A stretch of 25,000 bases of DNA from Owenia fusiformis (GCA_903813345.2 CAIIXF020000181.1:1-25000); one strand, 5' to 3'; positions 11,260 through 21,445 are shown, counted from the stretch's first letter. Numbers and translations are program-made. Notes: generated by a model from the sequence alone, not told the origin.

Positions 11260-11969
11260 GGCACAACTATAATTGCGTGTAGAAATGTAAATATTGATGT
11301 TCTCGAGTATTATACAGATTCAGCGTCGATATAAAAACTAAAAGGTTGGGCCATACTTGTGCTATCGTTTTCATCTGTGAAATCTGCCAGATTATAAATG
11401 CAGTTATATACGAGGATGATCTCTTTTAAATGTTTGGTTTGGTTAAAATAAATTTAAGTGATATTTCACAGAATGTCCAACATACAGTGACCAATTATGA
11501 TTGAGTAAAACTATATTTGGTTACTATGGCATCCCTTTGTAATAAAATAGCTATATTATACGAAATAGTCTTGCTGGATTAATAAGTCATTGTAGCTGTA
11601 TGCTGCACATTCTGTGAAAAAGGAACGTATTGAAAATTTAAAAAAAATTAACAATATCATGAGAACTTTATTATGACCCCCGTATTTAAAACTATAGACT
11701 GTATTCATTGTACTGTATACCTCCTATAAAATCATGTGGGGTTATAAGATTTAGCCAGTCGACCTATGATGTACTCTCATCGCAGGGTACTATCATCGTG
11801 AGATATCACAGCCTTCTCTCAGTTTCCTTCTAGAACGCCTCTCTTGTGCATAGCAGAGATGGTCTGAGTACCAGAGTGGGATACTATCGTTCACTCACAA
11901 ATACGAAAGGGTGCGATGAATCAACAATTGGCTCATTGATAAGTCTATAATGACGTCGTAAAAGTGTGG

Positions 11970-12002
11970 AATTCTGAGGTTGCTAGATCGATCCTCAGAA
12001 TT
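11970..12002. repeat. 10-bp perfect stem-loop
   Basis: aattctgagg at 11970-11979 is inverted as cctcagaatt at 11993-12002 with a 13-nt loop. It is isolated, with no sign that it belongs to a larger element. Confidence 0.5.
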
Positions 12003-13177
12003 GGTGTGTGTTTGCTTATTTTGAATCCATAGAATTAATGAGCAACTGGGTACCAAATACCTGCACAAAATTCCATAGTTCCCCTCGATGTAACAATAGG
12101 CACATTTACAATGAAACGACGGGTTCATTATCAATTTTCGTTTAGGTTGCTCAAATACTGAAGCGGCCAGACATAGGAGGCTAATCATTAATTCTTACGT
12201 ACAATATCCTTCCGATTTATAAGCAAATAGAAAATTATAGTGATAATCACATCGTCGATATTTTTTAGTTTTGTTCGCAATGTATAATTTTCATTTCATC
12301 GGAGTCCTGGCGTCGCAATTATAACACATTTGCGTCGATAAAGTGGCACTCTAGTTTGCAAAGAGGAAACTTAAATCAAGATAATAAATCCTTATTGTTT
12401 TATATTGTTCTTTAATTTAACTCAAATGATAATATTTATCGATGCATCTGGAAATTGCTGAGTTTTTAACACTACTTAATTATAGGATAAAAGGTTTATT
12501 TCGTTTCATTAAATCCCGATTCTGATAGCCTAACTGTGGATCGGATATACTTTTTTTATTTTGTGTATTTCTTTCAGTAATAGCAATTGATCTTTTGTTT
12601 TGATGTATCACATTCGTATTGAAATTAATTTCGGAATTTATTATAAAATCGCCACAAACTTCCCGATAAAAACATCAAAAACGATGAAACAAAAACAAAG
12701 CATGGGGACATCAATAGGTTTTTCCAGAGATATCCAATTTAATAATCTTTCGTAAGAAAATTTTATAAATTAATTTTGATGTCTGTACAAAAATCACGAA
12801 CTCTTTTGTTACGAGTTATTGAAGACAAGGCTTTGGTGGCATGAAAATTGCGTCAACTTCCGATCAAGGTAAAGCTATTTTTGCGATCAATATTTTGCCT
12901 GCAGTTTAAGTTTATTGTTTATGGACAATGTCATTCCTTGTTTTGAATATATCGTCTGTAGTTGATAAAAGGAACTTCAGTAGTCATACAAGACACGTTT
13001 TATCGTAATATATCATATCATGTCTATACTTAGGATTGTCTAGAATTCTTGGATCAATTGAAACGTATTCGAAATCCCTTAGTTTAAGGCAAATTCAACT
13101 TGGCGGCGTTGGCGTAAACCGGGGCTCTCGAAAAATTCGTTTCGTCTTGTTTTCATTTTTCTCACGATGTATCTTAG

Positions 13178-13385
13178 ATAAATATGTTCTCCCCTGGAAC
13201 TTTAACATCCGCATAATGTTGCATAACTTTTTTGTCTGTATTGTTCTTTAGCACATTATAACTAGGCTCCGTGGAGAAACTCTACAAGAAGTTTCATATG
13301 ACTAGCTAAACTAGATGCACTTTATGCTGGAAAGTTCATACTCTTGAAATGAAGGGGAGAACATATTTATTTGACACCCTGTATA
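13178..13385. mobile_element. MITE-like element with CAGGGTGTC end
   Basis: ataaatatgttctcccc at 13178-13194 is a perfect 17-bp inverse of ggggagaacatatttat at 13354-13370. Inward from both arms a weaker match continues (gaactttaacatccgcataatg on the left against gaactttccagcataaag on the right). Just outside the right arm the sequence is gacaccctgta, i.e. a TA-flanked CAGGGTGTC terminus on the minus strand, related to the end of the element at 9609. The matching left terminus is eroded. Confidence 0.5.
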
Positions 13386-13604
13386 CATGACTTGTTACTG
13401 CTTGACTCGATCTTATAATTTTTAGGCGTTTCGTAACACACTGTGTTCTTTCTTCAGAATTTCTGACATATATTCCGATCATTTTATTTCGTTTAGTGAT
13501 CAAGTGATCCCGAGCATCGTCGGTTCCCACGCTCAATCACTACGTTCTATCCCGTGGGTTCATATGACTCTGACAAACTTGAGACCCAAGTAACACGTAT
13601 GTGG
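13386..13604. other. Spacer, nothing firmly recognised
   Basis: This short region between a MITE-like element and a tandem duplication has a locally higher CpG content (about 13500-13560). cccacg and cgtggg form a small inverted pair near 13530-13555. The minus-strand frame here shows no known domain. Confidence 0.3.
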
Positions 13605-13848
13605 CGTCTCATTCATAGAAATGCTTCGCGGAGTGCGCGTGATAGCCCGTGCGCCAATCACAGTTGAGGAAATTCCAAAATTAGTCTATGTTCGTACTAC
13701 AGTCTCCGTATTTATCCTGATTTGAACGTCTCATTCATAGAAATGCTTCGCGGAGTGCGCGTGATAGCCCGTGCGCCAATCACAGTTGAGGAAATTCCAA
13801 AATGAGTCTATGTTCATACTACGGTCTCCGTATTTATCCTGATTTGAA
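13605..13848. repeat. 122-bp tandem duplication with CpG-dense core
   Basis: Two head-to-tail copies, 13605-13726 and 13727-13848, are the same length and differ by only three substitutions (t/g in the aatta/aatga word, g/a in ttcgt/ttcat, a/g in acagt/acggt). The core of each copy is gcttcgcggagtgcgcg followed by gatagcccgtgcgcc, which is packed with CpG although the surrounding DNA is AT-rich. A direct repeat gtgcgc…gtgcgc lies within the core. No reading frame or known element is recognisable. Confidence 0.9.
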
Positions 13849-14761
13849 TTGATTCGTTAATCCACCAAATATTCCTGTCACTCTCACTATCTGATCTCTC
13901 TCAATCAATAACACAATTGTTTTGAGCTGTGTGATCTGCTATGGCTGACTTTAGAATATGAATTAGAGGTTCCTACATGTATTTAGAAGTTCAACGTTTA
14001 GAACATATATAAATAGTAATTAATTACATGGAATGTAATTAGGCTTGATTTGCATTGTCAAAAACAGATTACATTGAAAATACAGAACACGACTGACATT
14101 ATTTCATGATATGTTAGGGCAGAATTATGAAGAACGATTATTATTTTCACATCAACCCTTACCACAGGATTTCATTCTGTGTTTTCATTAACCAATCAAA
14201 AATGGAGTTCATTATATAGTAATAGATGGTCTAATACAGGATGTACTAAACAAACCTTTTATGATATACCATCTATTCAAGTTCAAAAAGCCTATTTCTA
14301 TTCAAGATGAAGCCTCTCAGTCAAGATGAAAAGAGGTATTGAGAAAACTTGATCTAATCAGCTTGAAGATGGCGGACCATTGTTAACACACCAAAATAAT
14401 CCCATCCAAAGGAATCTTCATATCAAGGAGATCTCTTGTTCGTAGTCAATAAGCTTTTTGAATAGCATCCCCGCACTAGTAGCAACTATAGTTTACTATT
14501 GTAGCTTTTGATTTCTTTTGTGTATTTTACCAATTACAATAGTCTTGCTTAAGTCGGTATTTTCCTTTACTTATCTTGATCTTCAAGAACGTAAAAAACA
14601 AAAAGACACCGACTTAGACAAGGCAACAATTACAATTGCGATTTGGCTTTTGTTTCTGGATCAAGTCATGGGAATTCACCATGAGTAGGAGTCTTACTCT
14701 AACCTCAGAATCCCACAATACATAGTCTTGGGATTTAATTCGTTTCACACATTGCAGAATA
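13849..14761. other. AT-rich intergenic or intronic DNA
   Basis: I see no gene or bounded repeat that I can support. The upper part may belong to the dispersed repeat that is clear from about 14762. Confidence 0.4.
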
Positions 14762-15010
14762 TTTAATACCATTTCACTTAAAAGATACGAAACGGCACTA
14801 AACGAACATATTTTCAGTGAGCCTTTTTGCAAGGGTCAAGTTGGCAAAGCATCAATTTCAAGCTGTAGAATCAATTTTCACATTGACAACCACTGCATGG
14901 AATGACCTTGGATACTGTGTGGTTATATAATGCACTGCAGTTTTAAGAAATACTGTGTTCGGATTGGCTGGAATCGGAACACATTGCCTAACTATGTGTG
15001 CATAGTTGAT
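14762..15010 (+). repeat. Dispersed repeat, copy 1
   Basis: It shares long diverged similarity with the reverse complement of 24761-25000. Key matches are tttttgcaagggtcaagttg (14824 on), tgaccttg, gaaatactgtgttcgga (14947 on), ggctggaatcgg and ctatgtgtg near 14993. Identity is roughly three-quarters to four-fifths by eye, with indels. The upstream border is uncertain because the sister copy leaves the window. Its type (MITE, LINE tail, SINE) is unknown. No A/B boxes or poly-A tail are seen. Confidence 0.75.
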
Positions 15011-15313
15011 AATAAACCACGATCGATGTAGAGTATGTCCACGATGTAAAATGTCCACCTTAATTAGCGAGAAAAATCATTATATTCGGAGCTCTGTTTT
15101 AACGATGTATATTGACTAGTCCATCTTACAGAGATATTTTTTCAATTTTTGAATAGAGAATTTTGTATTATTTTAGAGATCAACATTTTTATCGTTTGAG
15201 TATTTTCATGTTTGTTACTGAATGTTTTCATGTTGATTTCATTACCTATATGATCCTGTTAACTACAGACAAATACAGAGTTTAGCCACTGACCATTGGT
15301 AAGTGTACTGTAG

Positions 15314-15352
15314 GGGATGATTGGCCGGTTGGTCAGAGCAGGCGATATGCGC
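15314..15352 (+). other. tRNA-like half (possible SINE head relic)
   Basis: The sequence tggccggttggtcagagc resembles a tRNA D-arm with an internal A-box promoter. It is followed directly by aggcgatatgcgcct, a perfect 5-bp stem like an anticodon arm. No B-box (GGTTCGANTCC) follows at the expected distance, so it is not a functional tRNA gene. A truncated tRNA-derived SINE head or a decayed tRNA pseudogene is the best reading, with low certainty. Confidence 0.3.
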
Positions 15353-16531
15353 CTCTGGGTAGAGGGGAGTAACTAACATGTATGTAGTTAAACAACATAA
15401 CGGAATTAGATGCCCTAATACACAGAGATACACCGATCTTTCCTCTGTAGAACATGATAACGTTTGTGAAATGTCACTTAGGAGGGTGTATAGTAATGTT
15501 CTTCGATCCTTTTGTTATGTTAATCACAGTGATCGATTGTAAGACATGTATCTTGCATATGGTCTGGGGCAAAACATGGCATCGCTACTTCACTCCGATA
15601 TTGAACGACGGATCTCGACTGAGAATTATTCCGTAATTGATCCGGAGAATCTATGCGATAAAGTAAACACTGAATGATAATTAAGAATAAAATTTGATAC
15701 ATTTTCGTGTGGTTTCGATATATCTTTTCTTCAGATTGATAAACGCTATATGCCAACGATATTTCAGTTGATTGAGGGATGGTGTCGAAATGTTAAGGAT
15801 TGTGGGAAAAACGAAGTTAATTTCGTTGAGAGAAGGCAGATAAACCACAATTGCATTAAAAATTCAAGTAAAAGGAAAATCAGAATTTGGTTATATTGGC
15901 TAGGGGAGTAGTGTTAACACTCAATCCGTCGGACAAACATTTTCCAAACAATGAAACGTTATCTAGGAACCACTATTTGAAGACGGTTCTAAAAGTTCAG
16001 TTTGTAAGAAACGGGGAAATGTTTTTTTATGATTTTCCCCTCTGAGGGTGGTCGGTATATGATGTATGATTTATTTCACAGGAAATAATACGGAAAATTA
16101 GCATACATATTTTCAATGGTAATGCTTCATAATTTCCCCTTTTCCGATGCTGTTTCTTTTGTTCTCAGACAACAAAGGGATACAGCGGCAGTGATTTAAT
16201 GCTTTCTGTCGGATACATTTTCCCAAGTGCTATGATTAGTGAGCCTTTACATTTTCAAATGGAAATAAGTTTTATTGTCCACGGCCAAACACAAGTCCAC
16301 CAAGTTAGTTAACCGACTCTTAGCGTTAGAGCTATATTTGTGAATTTGTAAATCTGGGAAATCTTTGTCGTTTTCTTCGGAAAAGCACATCCGATTCTTG
16401 GTTTAACATTGGATTGGCCACAGTGAATAACATGGAAAAATCTGGTAATATCAGTGTCTCATTATTTTGTCACTAGCAGTTTTAACACTAACATCTGCAT
16501 CTTTTTAACCGGCCTTTGGCTTTCAGCATCA

Positions 16532-16583
16532 ATGTCACCACCAACTATTATCGTTACGTATACACCTTTCGTGGTGATGACAT
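16532..16583. repeat. Degenerate ATGTCACCAC foldback
   Basis: atgtcaccac at 16532-16541 has an imperfect inverse gtggtgatgacat at 16571-16583. These are the same terminal words as the foldback at 6821-6928. The interior differs, so at most it is a distant or truncated relative. Confidence 0.3.
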
Positions 16584-19479
16584 ATGTCATATGTATTTCT
16601 TTGATGGTGTCGATGCATTTTTATTACGAACTGGATGGTGAAAGCCTAGATACAATAATATCATAATTATAATGTATTGCTATTTTATCTGCAATATGTA
16701 TTCCTGTAATAAACGTCATGAAATGCTACCTGAAAATTGCCATATACCGTTATAACAATAACGATTTCAAGCTGTAATTTTCACGAAAATGGAATGAAAT
16801 TTATATGGGTATTTTATTGTAATATACATGGTGATAGATTGGTGTGGAATAATGCGTTGGATACGGATTTTGATTTTAACCACTTTTGTGTCTTTGTTGG
16901 TATAGATCTACCATCGCAAAAATAAGTGATACATGCAGGTCTTGTGGTATCCAAAGCTCATACTGTTTTTCTTCAGTCGAGAGGGTCTGATCATGGACCA
17001 CGCGGGAATAGAAGTCCATGGTCTGATTAATCAGAAAGAGATAGATTAGCTGTATCACGATTGCTGTAAAACGTCCCTGAAATACTATACGATTTTATAA
17101 TTAATCCGATCATATTTGTATCCTAAACTATTCATGGTTCATTCATTAATGTTACTTAATACCTGTATATTTGCCACTCGTGATAAATTATTAACTGGAC
17201 GCGAAAACTAAGTTTACAGCCTATTGATTTATCAATAAAAAGGTGCAGAACTGAAAATATTATTGCTGGAACGATACCATTAATAATATCAAAATACGAC
17301 GGAATCGAATCCTAAACAAATCGACACGTTAAACCCTTAATTATAAATGAGCAGAAATAACAGAGATTATGCAAGCCGTGTGAGCCATTTGTTACGCATA
17401 TACGTAGTCAATCGTTATGACGTTCATTTACTTGAATTGGATGTCATATTGAACATCGGTTAAATCGTATTTGCCAACCTTCGAGTCCGAAATATTGTTA
17501 CGATAGCAATGATGTCGCTTTAATCGATAAAAACAATGAAACTTTATTCTAGGATATTTGTTTTATGAATTCAGTATTGTCCATTAAGAAATGAATTGCT
17601 CTTTGATGTTGATAAGTTAAACCGTAAGCGGTCATGGTTGCCGAATATTCATTGCATCAATGGTACCTCTTTCACTGTTTCATGCTTTTCTTTCACATCG
17701 GGTTTGCAAAAATTCTTCACAAGGGAGCCAATGTAAAATAGTTTCTACGTAATACATCCAAACAGATGTTTAAATGTCGATTGATAATATTATGGCGACA
17801 GTATTGTGTACTATGTCTATGGTAATATGAATATGTTTTAAATCAGTATTGTTCCTCAAATCCAATTTTCATCATTAATGGTAGCAGAATAGATAAAAGT
17901 CTGCTTTTACATTCAATATATTCTCATCGACATTTAAGAGTTCCTTTACATATGTATGTACGATGTCTACAGCGGTTACTAAAATGACAGACCATTCTTA
18001 TATCGGGAAATCCTAAGGGAAATCGTCAATGAGATGGTTCACTTATCGCGAAGATTGCAACTTGCTCTTGTTGTACAGAATACATATAGACTCAGACAAT
18101 CTGCCTCTATCACAAATTATATCTATTGATGCACTCACACAGGAATTGAATAAATGTCGATCGTCAAAACCAACATGCAGATGATTAGGGTTGATGCGCG
18201 GAATTCCTTTTTCCGAGATAGTCTTACTAATATATTTGATGTATTAATGGAATGGGTACACACAGTTCCTCTTGGGATATTATTTTATCAATAATTTATT
18301 GTTTCATTGAGTCAAAGCTAGAATTTAAAGATGGAACAACAACATCAGAATGAGTTATCATCCCAATGGTACTACTTAAAAAGTTCTTTACAGTGAGGGA
18401 AAGTGAGTAATTATTAACCTAGCATACGTTATAGTTGAAGACCCATCGTTAGAAGTTTAATTTAAAGGCGCACTTTTTATATTGTAGGTTATTCGAAATG
18501 AAAGAACTACAATGGGTTATTGTTCTTTTTACTCAAAACTATTACAAACTATGACGAAACTTAAATCAAAATGATATTTAAAATATTTCAAATATTCGAA
18601 AAGTTAGAGGCCAAAAGACGTTTTTTCAAAAGTCAGCTCCTTCAAAAATGTCACAACCAACTTATTTCATTACAAATTTTGTTTTAAAACTATTTTCAAA
18701 CTTCACATGTACGCGGACTAGAGAGTGTAATATTGTGATTAAGACGATTGTAAATGAAAAGGAGAGCTTAAATTTCTCCACATTTGCAATTTCATCCAAG
18801 TTATATACCACTTGAAAGGGAAAATGAAACATAATACGTGGTATACGTAGGCCTAAATACATTCATGGATGGGTGGATTGGTCATCCTTTAATTGACCCT
18901 TTTCGATGAATCGAATGAAATTTTTCCTTAATATATGACTCCGATTGTTATATTCATACAAGCAAAATGGTATTAGCCATGGTCTAGGTATAATTTGTAT
19001 ATTTGGAAATACTGTTAGATCAAGATTGTTTCCATAAGGCAAACGTCCATCTAAGGTGTGAAATACACACATGGATGGATGGACTATCCTGATCCTGTAT
19101 TTGACACAACGCCTTTCTAGATTATTGCTATACAGTGCGTAATGATATGAAATAATTTCGGTCCCATTGATGAGGTTGTCTAAATTTGCTGTTCTTATTA
19201 TACACGAATAAAGCAGTGAATTACGATTCTATCAAGAACTTGTATATTTACTGATCGATAGACACACATTTTCCTGAAGGGTCTGCATAATTTCAGTACG
19301 AGGAACTCCAGGAATTTTTATTATGAGATGTCACAATCTATCTTAATCGAGAAGACGTGTAATGCAACCGTTGTCGGCGACCTGTTATTACGGTTTAATG
19401 TATCGAGCGTCTATCGTATTGTGTTTGTATTCATTGTTGATGACTTATAGCTCCTTATTCAATGGTTTTTTATGCTTCC

Positions 19480-19482
19480 AGG
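19480..19482 (+). promoter_or_regulatory. Candidate 3' splice site of a 5'UTR intron
   Basis: A pyrimidine-rich tract (ttttttatgcttccag) ends in AG at 19480-19481 and is followed by ggtgacacgag. Downstream composition becomes less AT-biased up to the receptor start. This fits a 5'UTR exon beginning at 19482 and running into the coding exon. No donor was identified upstream. Confidence 0.35.
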
Positions 19483-19704
19483 GTGACACGAGAATCCAAT
19501 CTCCTGTATCAAACCGCTGAACACGTCTACGAGAGCCCCAAGCTTTTCAGAAAAAGGACCTACATCGACCGGACAATACAAGATAGATGCATTGATGATA
19601 AAGGACTTGTAAAATTATTTATCTCTGTGTATCATCTTCGTGATGGATTAATAAACAACGACAAACAATAGTAGGGGATAAAGACTTAAAGGAACAACAT
19701 AATC
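19482..19704 (+). promoter_or_regulatory. Putative 5' leader of the receptor mRNA, with short upstream ORFs
   Basis: Three upstream ATGs begin tiny frames: 19587 (stops after 2 codons), 19595 (stops at 19610-19612) and 19643 (stops after 2 codons). The main start at 19705 has A at -3 and G at +4, a strong initiation context. The upstream ATGs could damp translation, but this is inference because the transcript start is unknown. Confidence 0.3.
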
Positions 19705-21075
19705 ATGGATCTAGCGAAGCGTATCCAATGTTTTTCAGTGATTATATATTGTCTTTTAGCAGCCAATGTGGCACTAAAAGTGAAGAAGGCCCCTCGAGAT
19801 ACTGCTGCTAAAGTAGGATCCACCGTAATACTACATTGTCATGTTGAAAAATCCAGACATGATCATTTTGTCCAATGGTTTGGCTATGCACCCCGACCTG
19901 ACAAATATGGCGGTCAGATTTCGGCAAATGGTGAAATTGTTATCAGTGCAGCAGAATCGAAGTATTCAGTTAGCCGGGTTGAACCTTATAATCTGATCAT
20001 TACCAATTTGGACAAAGATGACGGTGGCAGGTATAAGTGCAACGATGCGTACACAGGGGATGCCATAGGAGGAGTTCAACCACACTTAGTCGTCCTGAGT
20101 AAGCTACGTTGCCCAGAGGAAGTAACCACCTTGAATGAAAATCAAACTTTCCATATAAACTGTTCAGTGAATCATACTGGAGCTGCGGACATGAAAATGG
20201 TACCACATTTCAAGTGGATCATGAACGCGTCTCCAATGACGCGTGCTGTTACTCAAACAGGTCTAGACAGCACTACAACTACTGTCAGTATGATTGCTTA
20301 CCCTAGTCTCCACGGCACCGAATTGACATGTGGGTACGAGGTAATGGGAATGCATGATCAATGTTATACAAAGCTAGAAGTTCGCTATGCCCCTCGACCA
20401 CCTCGGATCAAGATTCATAATAAAGACGTAACCAAGAAAAACATAAGTGCACGACTTGGGGAAGGGATTATTCTGGACTGTGTTACTTCCGGTTTTCCAT
20501 CACCCACATTTACTTGGCTCTACAAGGATCATGACGGTATATTTAAGCATCTAGCATTCGAGAGTAAGTTCAAATTATATGGATTGATGATGAGGCATAC
20601 TGGGGAATATATGTGCGCAGTAAAAAATGATGTTAACAAAGTTGGCGAAAATACAACAGTATATCTAAAAATAGTTGATAGCCAAGCACACACATCCGAA
20701 GTCACTAGCCACCTAAAGAAGGGTGTCATTGCTGGTACCGTTATTGTAGTCATATTGTGTACAGTAGCAACAGTTATCATACTTTTAGCGTGGAGGGCTC
20801 GAAAAACACACAGACGAGTATTAAAAGCAGACGCGAGATATCGCGAGACTGCTCGAGACTCTCCAAACGCATCACCCGCGAGAACTCAGCGACAGGGTGA
20901 TGCTGCAGTAAGGACAAGGACGCTTGAATTGCGATCCAAAGAACCAGAAACATGTAACTGTTCAGAAGCAGAGTGCTGCGAGGATCTTACAGATAGAACT
21001 AGGTTCATTTATGCCGATCTAGATGGAGAAACTACTGAACCGAAGACAACAACTGCGGCGTTAACTCTTGTATGA
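19705..21075 (+). CDS. Three-Ig-domain type I membrane receptor with ITIM-like tail
   Basis: This encodes a 456-residue cell-surface protein of the immunoglobulin superfamily. An in-frame TAA at 19687-19689 bounds the start, and the ATG has a strong Kozak context. Residues 1 to about 23 form a signal peptide. Ig1 (about 25-131, V-like) has C45, W58 and the D-x-G-x-Y-x-C motif ending at C112. Ig2 (about 133-228) has C153, W171 and C209, plus an extra pair C136/C220. Ig3 (about 230-324, I-set-like) has C259, W271 and T-G-E-Y-M-C ending at C304. Six N-glycosylation sequons are visible (N146, N152, N156, N174, N246, N316). The membrane helix is at 341-363, followed by a basic stop-transfer RARKTHRR. 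The tail of about 93 residues holds a cysteine cluster (C417, C419, C424, C425), FIYADL at 434-439 resembling an ITIM, and a final TLV fitting a class I PDZ ligand. Domain layout recalls nectin/IRRE-like adhesion or SIRP-like inhibitory receptors; orthology is not established. The absence of introns is notable. Confidence 0.92.
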   Translation: MDLAKRIQCFSVIIYCLLAANVALKVKKAPRDTAAKVGSTVILHCHVEKSRHDHFVQWFGYAPRPDKYGGQISANGEIVISAAESKYSVSRVEPYNLIITNLDKDDGGRYKCNDAYTGDAIGGVQPHLVVLSKLRCPEEVTTLNENQTFHINCSVNHTGAADMKMVPHFKWIMNASPMTRAVTQTGLDSTTTTVSMIAYPSLHGTELTCGYEVMGMHDQCYTKLEVRYAPRPPRIKIHNKDVTKKNISARLGEGIILDCVTSGFPSPTFTWLYKDHDGIFKHLAFESKFKLYGLMMRHTGEYMCAVKNDVNKVGENTTVYLKIVDSQAHTSEVTSHLKKGVIAGTVIVVILCTVATVIILLAWRARKTHRRVLKADARYRETARDSPNASPARTQRQGDAAVRTRTLELRSKEPETCNCSEAECCEDLTDRTRFIYADLDGETTEPKTTTAALTLV

Positions 21076-21088
21076 CAGCGCTAATTTC

Positions 21089-21098
21089 AATAAATAAA
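21089..21098 (+). terminator. Overlapping polyadenylation signals after the receptor gene
   Basis: AATAAA occurs at 21089-21094 and 21093-21098, 14-23 bp past the stop codon. A GT/T-rich stretch follows within about 30-60 bp. If used, the 3'UTR would be very short. Confidence 0.5.
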
Positions 21099-21301
21099 AA
21101 TAATGATCTAAATGATGTATAATAATATGTAAATATCGCTCCTTATCTAGTCATGCGTACATGTTCAGTATATCTGCTGCAATATAAGCTGTCATTTTTG
21201 AGTTAAATGCATGAGTGTGATACTATGAGATTGACAATGTTCTCACCAAAACAGTTATACATCTGAATTCCCTTCATCTGAGTTTATGATCTAGAGTTTC
21301 T

Positions 21302-21342
21302 ACTCATCTGAGTCTCAACTCATCTGAGTCTCAACTCATCTG
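21302..21342. repeat. 16-bp tandem repeat, 2.5 copies
   Basis: actcatctgagtctca repeats at 21302-21317 and 21318-21333, with a partial actcatctg at 21334-21342. A further related word, actcattt, lies near 21371. It would fall in the 3'UTR if the distal polyA signal at 21394 is used. Confidence 0.8.
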
Positions 21343-21393
21343 CCACTTTCATATACTAGTTTGAATTTCTACTCATTTCATTAATCATATGTA

Positions 21394-21399
21394 AATAAA
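21394..21399 (+). terminator. Distal polyadenylation signal candidate
   Basis: AATAAA lies about 320 bp past the receptor stop codon. It is an alternative 3' end that would place the 16-bp tandem repeat inside the mRNA. Confidence 0.3.
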
Positions 21400-21445
21400 A
21401 TATTCATGGTACTTAATTCTCTGCGCATGCGTTGGAACGCATTGG

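Larger units (their letters stand above)
10529..13177. other. Intergenic or intronic DNA with isolated hairpins
   Basis: I see no supported gene. The longest reading frame (11895-12188, minus, 97 codons) shows an HCKCAYC patch but no recognised domain. Two well-formed hairpins are listed separately (11213-11259 and 11970-12002). Confidence 0.45.
15011..19479. other. Long intergenic DNA upstream of the receptor gene, possibly including its 5'UTR intron
   Basis: No coding domain is recognisable over more than 4 kb. Local features are a tRNA-like segment at 15314-15352 (listed), an inverted pair catggac/gtccatg at 16992-17020 followed by a perfect 14-bp palindrome tctgattaatcaga at 17022-17035, and the direct words catggatgggtgga (18864-18877) and catggatggatgga (19070-19083). 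Part of this may be a first intron of the receptor gene if the splice site at 19480/19481 is real. Confidence 0.4.

Noticed and set aside
11895-12188. 97-codon minus-strand open frame with an HCKCAYC patch
   Set aside because: The cysteine/histidine spacing fits no zinc-binding family I know, the frame overlaps a hairpin at 11970-12002, and composition is like the flanks.
18864-19083. Two catggatgg(g/a)tgga words about 200 bp apart, as possible ends of an element
   Set aside because: The similarity does not extend past about 15 bp, and the GGATGG word is low in complexity.
6700-20769. 18-bp identical word atattgtgtacagtagca near 6701 and in the transmembrane part of the receptor gene (near 20751)
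   Set aside because: Flanks share nothing else, so a duplicated gene fragment is not supported. It is probably coincidence in AT-rich DNA, though slightly longer than expected.
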